In this document: positions 22,348-29,626 of the stretch, piece after piece
How the letters are laid out: each line of letters starts with the position of its first letter
Numbering within the stretch: position 1 is the first letter of the stretch
Assembly (NCBI RefSeq): GCF_004745575.1
Contig: NZ_RPEM01000007.1
Location: 106,661 to 170,660 of the forward strand
Direction of reading: 5' to 3'
Length of the DNA stretch: 64,000 bases
Source of the DNA: Pseudotabrizicola sediminis
Lineage (GTDB): Bacteria > Pseudomonadota > Alphaproteobacteria > Rhodobacterales > Rhodobacteraceae
Made by a program: the position numbers and the translations under genes
The notes under the pieces: generated by a model
Seen by the model: only the letters and a program-made list of their open reading frames with translations
Told to the model about the DNA's origin: nothing
Database searches by the model: none

Positions 22348-22373
22348 GAAAAAACGGGCGGAGCAACTGCCCG
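22348..22373 (-). terminator. Terminator after the sugar transferase gene
   Basis: On the minus strand, CGGGC/GCCCG stem with a 9-base loop followed by a run of six T, directly after the stop codon at 22375. Confidence 0.7.
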
Positions 22374-22374
22374 A

Positions 22375-23028
22375 TCAATACGCACCACGTGCCAAAGCGA
22401 CAGCGCCAAAGGTACGGAAGATCAGCGCCAGATCGCCGCGCAAGCTGGCGGTTCGCAGGTAGGCCACATCCATTTCCACCATCTCGTCAAAGCTGATATC
22501 CGCCCGCCCCGACACCTGCCACACCCCGGTCAGACCCGGCAGCCCCGCCAGCCGTTGCATGGCAACGGGCGGATAGACCGCCACCTCTTCCGGTAAGGCC
22601 GGACGCGGGCCGACCAGCGACATCTCGCCCTTCAGCACGTTCCACAGTTGCGGCAACTCATCGAGCGATGACCGGCGCAGAAAGCGCCCCACCGGGGTGA
22701 CGCGCGGGTCGTCCTTGTGCTTGAAACACACCCCGGCGCGGTCTGACTCTCCCAAAAGGGCGGCGCGCCTGCCTTCGGCATCGGGATACATGCTGCGAAA
22801 TTTCACCATACGAAACCGGCGACCGTCGCGCCCGACCCGGGTTTGAAAAAACAGCACCGGGCCGGAAGAAGACAACCTGACCGCCAGGATCAGCACGACA
22901 ATCAGCGGCAAGATCACCGGCAAGGCCAGCACGATCAAACCAATGTCCAGCAGGCGCTTATGCCGTGCGGGTGCCAAGGATGGCAGAGTTTGTGACTTTG
23001 AAAATGACAGCGGCGACATGGCAAACAT
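22375..23028 (-). CDS. Undecaprenyl-phosphate sugar transferase (ExoY/WbaP-like)
   Basis: Initiating glycosyl-1-phosphate transferase for exopolysaccharide or capsule synthesis. It has one hydrophobic segment at about residues 28-50, followed by the catalytic bacterial sugar transferase domain with MVKFRSM, DELPQLWNVLKGEMSLVGPRP and LPGLTGVWQVSGR. It is 217 residues, the short monotopic form like ExoY. No other polysaccharide genes adjoin it. The sugar cannot be told from sequence. Confidence 0.88.
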   Translation of the reverse strand: MFAMSPLSFSKSQTLPSLAPARHKRLLDIGLIVLALPVILPLIVVLILAVRLSSSGPVLFFQTRVGRDGRRFRMVKFRSMYPDAEGRRAALLGESDRAGVCFKHKDDPRVTPVGRFLRRSSLDELPQLWNVLKGEMSLVGPRPALPEEVAVYPPVAMQRLAGLPGLTGVWQVSGRADISFDEMVEMDVAYLRTASLRGDLALIFRTFGAVALARGAY

Positions 23029-23182
23029 CCTTTAGAACGCGCATCGGACGGCCCCGACACCCGCTTTCATACCCAAAATGCTTACAACTGTGTCAATTTT
23101 TAAGCAATGTTTAGGGCCCCATCACAAAAAACGGCGTTACCACCCGCAAATCTTTGACAAGACCGTCAACCGCCCCGGGGTC

Positions 23183-24106
23183 TTAGTGCCCGCGCAAAAA
23201 CGCATCGACCTCGGCCCGGGACGGCATCGAACTGGCGGCACCATGGCGGGTAACCGAGATGCCTGCCACCGCAGCGCCAAAGCCCAACGCGTCCTGCATG
23301 CTGGCCCCTTGCGACAGGGCGACGGCAAGGCCGCCGTTGAACGCATCCCCGGCCCCGGTGGTATCGACCACCGGCCCCGGCGCGCGGGCGGGCACGTGCA
23401 GACTGTGCCCGTCCTTGCGGTACAGAACCCCCTTGGCCCCCAGAGTGATGATCGCCGCCCCGACACCGCGTTCGATCAGCCGGTCAGCCGCAGCCTCGGC
23501 ATCGGTGAAGGTGGTGACGGTCACGCCGGTCAGCCCCTCTGCCTCGGACTCGTTGGGGGTGATCAGATCACACAAAGCCAGCATCTGATCGGTCAGCGCG
23601 GCGGCAGGGGCCGGGTTCAGAATGGTGCGCACCCCGGCATTGCGCGCGATTTCAAGCCCGTGTTGCGCCGCATCAAGCGGCTGTTCCAGCTGGGTCATGA
23701 ACACGGCAGCGCCTTCGATCAGGGGGCGCCGCGCCTCGACATCGGCGACAGAAATCCGCGCGGCCGCCCCTTGCGCGACGATGATCGCATTCTGCCCGGT
23801 CGCCGCTTCCAAAAAGATGAAGGCCGACCCGGTGTAGCTGTCGGGGTCTTCGGTCACCTCTGGCACGACACCCGCATCTTTCCACAGATCGCGCGCCATG
23901 GCGGCAAAGGCATCCTGCCCCAGCCGGGTGATGATGTGCACATCCCCCCCCGCCCGAGCCGCAGCAACCGACTGGTTCGAGCCCTTGCCCCCCGGCCCCA
24001 GCATGAAATGCTGGCCCAGAATGGTCTCTCCCAGACGCGGCAGACGGTCGGCGCGGTAGGCGGCATCTGCCACGAAAATTCCAAGAACGACGATCTTGTG
24101 TGACAT
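23183..24106 (-). CDS. rbsK: Ribokinase (PfkB family)
   Basis: Phosphorylates ribose at O5 with ATP. It has 307 residues with the PfkB signatures GPGGKGSNQ (residues 38-46) and DTTGAGDAFNGG containing the catalytic aspartate. It starts 3 bases after the RbsD/FucU gene, so the two are co-expressed. No ribose transporter is adjacent. Confidence 0.9.
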   Translation of the reverse strand: MSHKIVVLGIFVADAAYRADRLPRLGETILGQHFMLGPGGKGSNQSVAAARAGGDVHIITRLGQDAFAAMARDLWKDAGVVPEVTEDPDSYTGSAFIFLEAATGQNAIIVAQGAAARISVADVEARRPLIEGAAVFMTQLEQPLDAAQHGLEIARNAGVRTILNPAPAAALTDQMLALCDLITPNESEAEGLTGVTVTTFTDAEAAADRLIERGVGAAIITLGAKGVLYRKDGHSLHVPARAPGPVVDTTGAGDAFNGGLAVALSQGASMQDALGFGAAVAGISVTRHGAASSMPSRAEVDAFLRGH

Positions 24107-24109
24107 GAC

Positions 24110-24562
24110 TCAGACCTCCGGCCCGATCACGCCCTTGCGCAGCATGATGCAGCCATAAAACCGCCGCTCGCCGGTCTGGATCACCGCATAGGCCCCTTTG
24201 GCCAGATCGTAGAAAGCAAACCGTTCGATCCCCGGCAAGGCCCGGGGCATGCCTTCGGCGCGGTCGACCTCGGCCTGAACTTCAGCCTGTACTTCGGGCA
24301 CCGTGTCGGGTTCACCCACCACCTGCATGCGCCCGGCAAAATCGGGCACAAAGGTGTCCAGCGGCAGCACGGTCAGGATCGCCTGAACTGCCTGTGCAGC
24401 ACTCAGATTCTCCATCCGCAACAGACGGCCCGTGACGGTGCCGCGCGCAATACTGTCTGCCGGGAAATTGGTATCGACCACAACGACATAGTCGCCATGC
24501 CCCATCGCCCGCAGCGCGCCCAGAACATCGGCGTTGAGCCGGTGATCAATCCCCTTCAGCAT
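24110..24562 (-). CDS. rbsD: RbsD/FucU-family sugar mutarotase
   Basis: Pyranose/furanose or anomer mutarotase, 150 residues. Starts MLKGIDHRLNADVLGALRAMGHGD, with the DTNFPAD block; the early histidine is the conserved catalytic residue. The TNFPAD spelling and length are nearer FucU than E. coli RbsD, but pairing with ribokinase suggests ribose. An upstream 30-codon extension is rejected. Confidence 0.85.
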   Translation of the reverse strand: MLKGIDHRLNADVLGALRAMGHGDYVVVVDTNFPADSIARGTVTGRLLRMENLSAAQAVQAILTVLPLDTFVPDFAGRMQVVGEPDTVPEVQAEVQAEVDRAEGMPRALPGIERFAFYDLAKGAYAVIQTGERRFYGCIMLRKGVIGPEV

Positions 24563-24659
24563 CGTCGTCCCTCTCGCTGCGGCGCGCACAGAGCACCTTT
24601 TTGACTGCACATTGCCCTGATGGGCAGCGCGCTGCAAGAGGGGCAGGCACATCGGACCG

Positions 24660-25388
24660 CTAGAGGATGGGCCGCTTTTCTGCCGGGCCGTCGCCCAGAT
24701 TGGCCAGCTCGGCCAATGCGTTGCGATCGGGAATGTGCAAAATGCCGCGCGACCAGTCCATCAGCCCCGCCGCGCGGAACTTCTGCAACCGCTTGTTGGT
24801 GTGCACCAATGACAGCCCAAGCGCATCGGCCATATCCTGCTGGCGGTAGGGCAACGACATTTTGCCATCGCTGACCAAGCCAAGACTTTCCCCGCGCCGG
24901 AAAATCCGCAAAAACGCCCAAGCCAGTGCGGCAGAGGCATCGCGCTGACCGATGGTGGCAACGGTTTCGCCCAGAAAATGCTCTTCGACTGCGGCGATCC
25001 ATGTCAGATCATAGGCCCGCGCCGGATTGGTCTGGAACAGGGACCACAGCGTATTGCGGTCAAAGACGCACAGAACCATTGGCGTGACAGCTTCGACAGA
25101 ATGCCCCATCTCACCCATCAGGCCGGCCTGAAGCCCCAGAAAGTCGCCGGGGAAAATCAGGTTCAAGACCTGCCGCCTGCCGTCTTCCAATGTCTTGTGA
25201 CGCAGGCCGAGTCCGCTCAGCACGGTGTAAAGCTGCGCGCTGGACTGACCTTCAGACAGTATGGTGGCACCACGCTCGACCGAAAGCTCTCCCTTCTTGA
25301 AACGTTCCATGAAACGGATTTCATCTTCGGTCATGGGCAGAAACGCTTCGCATTGGCGCAAAGGGCAAGACCGGCAAGGTGTTTTCAA
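24660..25388 (-). CDS. Crp/Fnr-family transcriptional regulator
   Basis: Cyclic-nucleotide-binding-type sensor domain (LSEGQSSAQLYTVLSG ... NLIFPGDFLGLQ) and a C-terminal helix-turn-helix (QQDMADALGLSLVHTNKRLQ), 242 residues. The best start is a TTG at 25388 after GCGGAGGAAAA, giving MKTPCRSCPLRQCEAF. This C-x2-C-x4-C N-terminus suggests a metal cluster but differs from FnrL spacing, and the recognition helix lacks the ETVSR of FNR. I therefore do not call it FnrL. A GTG at 25448 has no room for a ribosome site. Divergent from the receiver gene at 25474. Confidence 0.85.
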   Translation of the reverse strand: MKTPCRSCPLRQCEAFLPMTEDEIRFMERFKKGELSVERGATILSEGQSSAQLYTVLSGLGLRHKTLEDGRRQVLNLIFPGDFLGLQAGLMGEMGHSVEAVTPMVLCVFDRNTLWSLFQTNPARAYDLTWIAAVEEHFLGETVATIGQRDASAALAWAFLRIFRRGESLGLVSDGKMSLPYRQQDMADALGLSLVHTNKRLQKFRAAGLMDWSRGILHIPDRNALAELANLGDGPAEKRPIL

Positions 25389-25413
25389 TTTTTCCTCCGC
25401 GACTATGTCACAG

Positions 25414-25443
25414 TTAAATGCACAAAGCCGCCTTTGGTTCCAT
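25414..25443 (-). other. Possible 9-codon leader peptide before the Crp/Fnr gene
   Basis: AAGGAG, 4 bases, then ATG, eight more codons and a stop (peptide MEPKAALCI). It ends 25 bases before the TTG start of the regulator. Good ribosome site and complete frame are seen directly; regulation by this leader is inference and chance is possible. Confidence 0.35.
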
Positions 25444-25473
25444 GACACTCCTTAGATTTCCCAGGAGGGTAAC

Positions 25474-25875
25474 ATGCCAAAGACGATCCTGGTCCAGGAC
25501 CCTGACGTGCTGATCAGCCTCGATCTGGCGCAAACCGTGATGGAAGCCTGGCCCGACGCCAGCGTAATCCTGTGCCGCGATGTGCCGCAGATTTTGGCAG
25601 TACTGACCAACGGGCAACGCCCCGACCTGCTGATTTTAAACCAGTCGCTGCGCAGTGTGCGTGGGTACGGGTTGACCAGTCTGGTGCGGCACTCCCGTGC
25701 AAAGATGCTTTTGACAGGGGCCGATGACGATGACGCCGCGGAAATTGCCGCACTCGGGTGGCACGCGCTTGACATGCCGTTTTCTGCGGCGCAAGTGCGA
25801 CATGCCCTGCATGACGCCTGCCCGGACCCCGAAGTCCGCAGGGAAAACCGTTGCAATGCGATTGGCTTTGGATAA
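25474..25875 (+). CDS. Degenerate response-regulator receiver domain protein
   Basis: Single CheY-like domain of 133 residues with a strong CAGGAGGG ribosome site. The phospho-acceptor aspartate is replaced by N56 (LLILNQSL) and the conserved lysine before PF is missing (LDMPF). The N-terminal acidic residues D9 and D11 and T81 remain. It is therefore probably a pseudo-receiver, working by protein contact rather than aspartyl phosphorylation. It lies 43 bases before a histidine kinase on the same strand. Confidence 0.8.
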   Translation: MPKTILVQDPDVLISLDLAQTVMEAWPDASVILCRDVPQILAVLTNGQRPDLLILNQSLRSVRGYGLTSLVRHSRAKMLLTGADDDDAAEIAALGWHALDMPFSAAQVRHALHDACPDPEVRRENRCNAIGFG

Positions 25876-25918
25876 CGTCTGCCTGCCGCCGGGGCGGGAC
25901 CGGACATAGGGTAACGGA

Positions 25919-26923
25919 ATGAAACAATTGCGACTTTGGGCCGTCGCTGAGCGGAGCCCAGTCTATCAGATTGCGTTTGCCTGTTCTGCAATTGTTATTT
26001 CTGTTGCCTTGCGCCATTATCTTCACTCGGCCCTGCCGCCGGGTTTTCCCTATGTGACGTTTTTTCCGGCCATTATTCTGACCGGATATTTTGCCGGAAC
26101 CAAAGCCGGGATTGCGGTTGCCGCCGTCTGCGGTCTGGCATCTTGGTACTGGTTTCTTGCGCCGGAAAACAGTTTTGCGATATCGCCCCAGATCATTCTG
26201 ACGCTTGTGTTTTATCTTTTCATCAGCGGGACGGAATTGGTGCTGCTTCATGCGATGCGCAATGCGCTCATCACACTGGAAGATGAAAAAAACCGGTCGA
26301 ACACGCTGGCACAGGCCAACAAGACGATGTTTCACGAATTGCAGCATCGGGTTTCGAACAATTTGCAGGTCGTGGCCTCGCTGTTGAAAATGCAGCGCCG
26401 CAATGTTGTGGATGAAAGCGCGCGGGCGGCGCTGGATGCGGCCTCGGCCCGGCTGCAGGTGGTTGCCAGCATTCAGCGCCAGCTGCACAACCCCAAACGA
26501 CAAACCACCGATATGGGGCAGATGATGCGCGAACTGCTGCCCGAGGTGGTCAGCAGCTCTTCCCAATCCGAGCGGTTCACGCTTGATTTCGATATCGAAC
26601 CGGTGGTCGTCACCGGCGACCAGGCCACGCCGCTTGCGTTGATCATTGTCGAACTGGTGTCGAATGCGGTTGAACATGCGGCGCGTGATGTCGGCAAGAC
26701 CCACCTTCTGCTGACCATGCGCAGCCGCGGCAATGAAGCGATTGTCATCGTGCAAGATGATGGCAACGGTCTGCCGCCCGATTTCGTGCCGGAGAAATCC
26801 CGCAGTCTGGGGCTGCGGGTGGCCTTGCAGTTCACCGAACAGCTTGCAGGCCGGCTGGTATTTGAAACCATCAACGGCACCCGCGTCACCCTGACAATTC
26901 CGCTGGACAGTGACAGCAGATAA
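25919..26923 (+). CDS. Membrane-bound HisKA_2/HWE-type sensor histidine kinase
   Basis: 334 residues. The N-terminal 120 residues hold about four hydrophobic segments resembling the DUF4118 (KdpD-type) membrane module. The dimerisation-phosphoacceptor helix is FHELQHRVSNNLQ. The ATPase domain has an N box (IVELVSNAVEHA) and an intact DDGNGLP G1 box. Kinases of this class commonly feed PhyR in the general stress response; the PhyR-EcfG locus is 8 kb away. Probably co-transcribed with the degenerate receiver upstream. Confidence 0.87.
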   Translation: MKQLRLWAVAERSPVYQIAFACSAIVISVALRHYLHSALPPGFPYVTFFPAIILTGYFAGTKAGIAVAAVCGLASWYWFLAPENSFAISPQIILTLVFYLFISGTELVLLHAMRNALITLEDEKNRSNTLAQANKTMFHELQHRVSNNLQVVASLLKMQRRNVVDESARAALDAASARLQVVASIQRQLHNPKRQTTDMGQMMRELLPEVVSSSSQSERFTLDFDIEPVVVTGDQATPLALIIVELVSNAVEHAARDVGKTHLLLTMRSRGNEAIVIVQDDGNGLPPDFVPEKSRSLGLRVALQFTEQLAGRLVFETINGTRVTLTIPLDSDSR

Positions 26924-26944
26924 CCTGTCGTCAGCACTCCGGCG

Positions 26945-27604
26945 TCACAGCAGCCATAGCACGCCCCCGACCGCAAGACCGGCCAGCACCATGGCCACCA
27001 TCGCAATCCGGACGCGTCCCGTCAACATGGTCATCGCAAATGCTGCAATCAGCGAAGCCGCGATGCTGGAGGAAAACGGGATCAGCTCCATCATCGGCAT
27101 CGCCATTCCCAGAGCCAGACACACCAGCGCCAAAGCCGGGGTCCACCACGCATGCGCACCCCCGCCGGGCTTTGCCGGTGCCAGCCCGTCAAACCGTCGC
27201 GCCGGAGTGCGCAGCCAGGCCAGGGCGCGGCGCAAGGCGGGGCCGGGAAGCCTGCGCGTACGGATGAATTCGGGCAGCCAGACTTTCGGGCGGCGCAGCA
27301 AAATCTGCGCCGAGACCAGGGCAATCACCAGACCGCCCACGATCGACGCCCCCGGCACACCGCTCAGCGGTGACACCAGCAGCAGCGCAGGCACAAGCAA
27401 CACGGCGGCCATAGAGGATTGCCCCATGGCGTCCACCAGATCGCCAAGCGCCACACGCTCTGCCCCACGCGCAGCGCTGTGCAGGCGCGACACGACCCCC
27501 TTCAGGTCAGACACTGAATTGGCAGGCCGATCGGCGCCGGATGGTCCAGACCCTGCCTTTGGCCCCTCGGGTGGCAGGCCCTGCTTGTCTTGCATGATCG
27601 ACAT
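26945..27604 (-). CDS. exoD: ExoD-family membrane protein
   Basis: 219 residues, with about four hydrophobic segments in the C-terminal two thirds and an N-terminal GDLVDAMGQSSMAAVLLVPALLLVSPLSG-type block typical of ExoD. In rhizobia, exoD affects exopolysaccharide and alkali tolerance; the biochemical role is unknown. The start at 27604 (MSIMQDK) is uncertain; in-frame alternatives exist at 27643 and 27595. Convergent with the kinase. Confidence 0.82.
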   Translation of the reverse strand: MSIMQDKQGLPPEGPKAGSGPSGADRPANSVSDLKGVVSRLHSAARGAERVALGDLVDAMGQSSMAAVLLVPALLLVSPLSGVPGASIVGGLVIALVSAQILLRRPKVWLPEFIRTRRLPGPALRRALAWLRTPARRFDGLAPAKPGGGAHAWWTPALALVCLALGMAMPMMELIPFSSSIAASLIAAFAMTMLTGRVRIAMVAMVLAGLAVGGVLWLL

Positions 27605-27749
27605 GATCAGATCGGTTCCTTTGCGCCGCCACAGTCTCCGCACCTTTGCTCAATATGGCTCAATGCGGCGCTGCCTCCTCTGGTTCCAGCCAATGGGCTT
27701 CCGAGTGTCGCTTCAGATGGGCAATTCTTCGCCGATCTGCAAGAGAGCG

Positions 27750-27776
27750 GGAACCAAACCCTGCCCCTGCGACGTT
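27750..27776 (+). promoter_or_regulatory. Weak EcfG-like promoter with 18-base spacer
   Basis: GGAAC at 27750-27754 and CGTT at 27773-27776 are separated by 18 bases, one more than the usual 16-17. It lies 54 bases before the hypothetical gene at 27830. Listed as a candidate only. Confidence 0.35.
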
Positions 27777-27829
27777 AAGGCTGCATCGCGCCCATTGAGC
27801 GTGCGACCATGTGACGACAGGAGCGCAGC

Positions 27830-28243
27830 ATGACCGCCACCGATCCGCCCCAGCCACATCTTCCTTCTGGTTCGCCTTCTGTTCCGCCACGTCTGGACCT
27901 GCCATGGATGCAGGCGCTGATCGCGGCGGGTGCCGGCGTGGCAGACCCTGACGGCAACGAAGACTCCGCCACGGGTCAGGCCAGTAACGCCGTGCACTAT
28001 ATTCGATGCGGTGGCGGCCCGGGATGCATGGGGACTGGCAACGACTTTCTGACAGCAGTGTCCCGCGCCCGGAAGCTGGTGGCCAACGGTGCCCGGCGGA
28101 TCGTCTTTCTGACCACCGAAAATACACCTGATTGCGCTCTGCGGCATTCCCTGATCAGCTTTTCGCGTCACGCCGGCCGCGCCCTGCCCGCCCGGCCCAC
28201 AGAATTCGTGGTTGTTCCTGTCACCCAGCAGCAGGCTGACTGA
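27830..28243 (+). CDS. Hypothetical protein with Cys/Gly-rich motif
   Basis: 137 residues, CAGGAG ribosome site, followed by a clean terminator. The first 50 residues are Pro-rich and probably disordered. A compact domain follows: VHYIRCGGGPGCMGTGNDFLT, a helix and RRIVFLTTENTPDC. The glycine-rich CxxxxxC segment looks like a binding loop, but I do not recognise the family. No signal or membrane segment. Placed within the stress island. Confidence 0.65.
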   Translation: MTATDPPQPHLPSGSPSVPPRLDLPWMQALIAAGAGVADPDGNEDSATGQASNAVHYIRCGGGPGCMGTGNDFLTAVSRARKLVANGARRIVFLTTENTPDCALRHSLISFSRHAGRALPARPTEFVVVPVTQQQAD

Positions 28244-28267
28244 CAAAACTGATAATTGCCGGTGAGG

Positions 28268-28295
28268 CCCCGCAGATTTGTGCTGCGGGGTTTTG
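28268..28295 (+). terminator. Terminator after the 137-residue gene
   Basis: CCCCGCAG/CTGCGGGG, 7-base loop, then TTTT. Confidence 0.85.
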
Positions 28296-28371
28296 TGATG
28301 CGAGACAAATGTAGTCAGGTCGCGGTTAGTCTGGTGTTTGCCAACATTCCTTTTAGCGTCACCCATACAGC

Positions 28372-28402
28372 AAAAAAAGGCCGCCCCGAGGGGCGACCTT
28401 TC
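28372..28402 (-). terminator. Terminator after the DUF1328 gene
   Basis: On the minus strand, an AAGGTCGCCCC/GGGGCGGCCTT stem (one wobble, 3-base loop) followed by seven T; also has T-rich sequence on the plus side, so it may work both ways. Confidence 0.8.
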
Positions 28403-28431
28403 TTCGTGTGCGATGTCCGCAAGGGGTGCGG

Positions 28432-28605
28432 TCAGACCGGGGGCTTGCCGCGCACGGCACGAGCAATCATCGCCACAACGAACAAGACGATAAAGACAAA
28501 GAAAAGGATTTGCGCAATCGAGGCCGATGCGCCTGCAATTCCGCCAAAGCCCAAGGCCGCTGCAATCAGTGCCACGACCAGAAACGTCAATGCCCAACCA
28601 AGCAT
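28432..28605 (-). CDS. DUF1328 (YtjA-family) small membrane protein
   Basis: 57 residues with two hydrophobic helices and the family pattern [25 protein letters not shown]. The AAGGAG ribosome site before ATG 28605 rules out the longer in-frame start. Function unknown; in alphaproteobacteria such genes are often stress-induced. An EcfG promoter lies 60 bases upstream. Confidence 0.88.
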   Translation of the reverse strand: MLGWALTFLVVALIAAALGFGGIAGASASIAQILFFVFIVLFVVAMIARAVRGKPPV

Positions 28606-28666
28606 GGTGATCTCCTTCATTCTGGTTCAAGTTCAGGTCAATGCGCCGCAGCGCTTATGGCAAATC

Positions 28667-28691
28667 AACGTGGCCGCTGAGGTCGGGTTCC
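28667..28691 (-). promoter_or_regulatory. EcfG promoter for the DUF1328 gene
   Basis: On the minus strand GGAAC (28691-28687), 16 bases, CGTT (28670-28667). Exact match to the alphaproteobacterial EcfG consensus; the expected start site is about 50 bases before the ATG. Confidence 0.75.
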
Positions 28692-28872
28692 CAGCGAATT
28701 TAAACATGCCCCCGAAAATCAGGCTTCAGGCTGCAGCGTTGGAAATGCGGTCCTGGTGCCGGACGGATTGTTCCTGCATCCTCGATCCGCCGGTCAACCT
28801 GACGGGTCTATCCTTTGATTTCGCGCAAAGACCGTCACAGTCAAAAATTGCGCTGCCTCTTGGGTTTTCGAC

Positions 28873-28897
28873 GGAACCGGATGGCGGTTATCGCGTT
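28873..28897 (+). promoter_or_regulatory. EcfG promoter for the PLDc_N/holin/helical-protein operon
   Basis: GGAAC (28873-28877), 16 bases, CGTT (28894-28897); 79 bases upstream of the ATG at 28977. Confidence 0.75.
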
Positions 28898-28976
28898 GTA
28901 GGATCACACCGTAGCGGACAGGCATCGCACTGCTTGACCGCGAAAGATTTCAGACGATCCGCAAAGGATGTGCAGA

Positions 28977-29183
28977 ATGAATGAACTGAGCATGTTTGAA
29001 TTATCAGGTTTCGGCGGACTTCTGATCCTGGCCCTTGATCTTTGGGCCATTATTTCTGTCATTGGCTCTTCTGCCAGCACCGGGAAAAAGGTGCTGTGGA
29101 CGTTGTTGATCTTGTTCCTGCCGATCATCGGGTTCATCCTGTGGCTGATCATGGGTCCGCGCTCGGCGACAAGCCGGGTCTGA
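28977..29183 (+). CDS. PLDc_N-domain small membrane protein
   Basis: 68 residues with two hydrophobic helices and the phospholipase D N-terminal-type pattern (LDLWAIISVIGS ... WTLLILFLPIIGFILWLIMGPR). It is a free-standing version of a module usually fused to cardiolipin synthases. AAAGGA precedes the ATG. It begins an apparent three-gene operon under an EcfG promoter. A phospholipase D without this module lies convergently 1.6 kb away. Confidence 0.82.
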   Translation: MNELSMFELSGFGGLLILALDLWAIISVIGSSASTGKKVLWTLLILFLPIIGFILWLIMGPRSATSRV

Positions 29184-29222
29184 CCCTTGGCTGGCTGACC
29201 CACGACTGACAGGAAAACCGTA

Positions 29223-29603
29223 ATGTCGCGCTCTGGACTTGAAGGCCTGATTGTCCCGCTCATGGATCTTTTGATGCTGGGACGGCGGGCCGTGGCCTTG
29301 CGGCTCGCGCTTGCGAAGGTTGAGATCCGGACGCGGACCTCGTCTTTGGTGACAGCGCTGGTTCTGTTGCTTCTGGCGCTGATCCTTGTGGTGATCCTGA
29401 TGGTTCTGCTGGTGCAGGCGGGTTTGCTGGGTCTGGCGCTGCTTGGCCTGACGCCACTGCAGGCTGTGTTGACGGCGGCCTTTGCTTGTGCCGCGCTGGC
29501 GCTGCTTTTTGTTTTCGTTGCGCGCTCTTGCCTGCGCAGGGCGACGCTTCCCCTGACCTCACTCGCGGGCAGCGGTGACACCTTGCCGACCACCCGCCCC
29601 TGA
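29223..29603 (+). CDS. Phage-holin-superfamily-like membrane protein
   Basis: 126 residues with two long hydrophobic stretches (about residues 40-68 and 74-102) flanked by charged ends; the pattern suits the holin-X / Phage_holin_3_6 group, which in bacteria is chromosomal and not phage-derived. An AGGAAAACCGTA stretch precedes the ATG. Second gene of the stress operon. Function unknown. Confidence 0.7.
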   Translation: MSRSGLEGLIVPLMDLLMLGRRAVALRLALAKVEIRTRTSSLVTALVLLLLALILVVILMVLLVQAGLLGLALLGLTPLQAVLTAAFACAALALLFVFVARSCLRRATLPLTSLAGSGDTLPTTRP

Positions 29604-29626
29604 CAAACCTTGCATAGGAGACTGAC

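Larger units (their letters stand above)
28606..28976. other. Divergent control region between DUF1328 and PLDc_N genes
   Basis: About 370 bases with no convincing gene. Each end carries an exact EcfG-type promoter pointing outward: minus strand at 28667-28691 and plus strand at 28873-28897. A plus-strand open frame across it also runs through the terminator and both promoters and is not believed. Confidence 0.7.

Noticed and set aside
24660-25388. Assignment of the Crp/Fnr gene as FnrL
   Set aside because: The cysteine spacing (C-x2-C-x4-C) and recognition helix (SLVHTNKRLQ) do not match FnrL, and no FNR box (TTGAT-N4-ATCAA) was found at photosynthesis promoters in the window.
25388-25448. 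EcfG promoter before the Crp/Fnr gene
   Set aside because: A GGAAC is present on the minus strand, but 16-17 bases later the sequence is CATT/ATTT rather than CGTT.
28256-28984. Plus-strand frame of 242 codons between the 137-residue gene and the PLDc_N gene
   Set aside because: It crosses a terminator, the whole DUF1328 gene on the other strand and two EcfG promoters, and its product has no sensible pattern.
29223-29603. Prophage remnant suggested by a holin-like gene
   Set aside because: No other phage gene, integrase or attachment site is nearby; this holin group is common in bacterial chromosomes, and the gene is embedded in an EcfG-driven operon.
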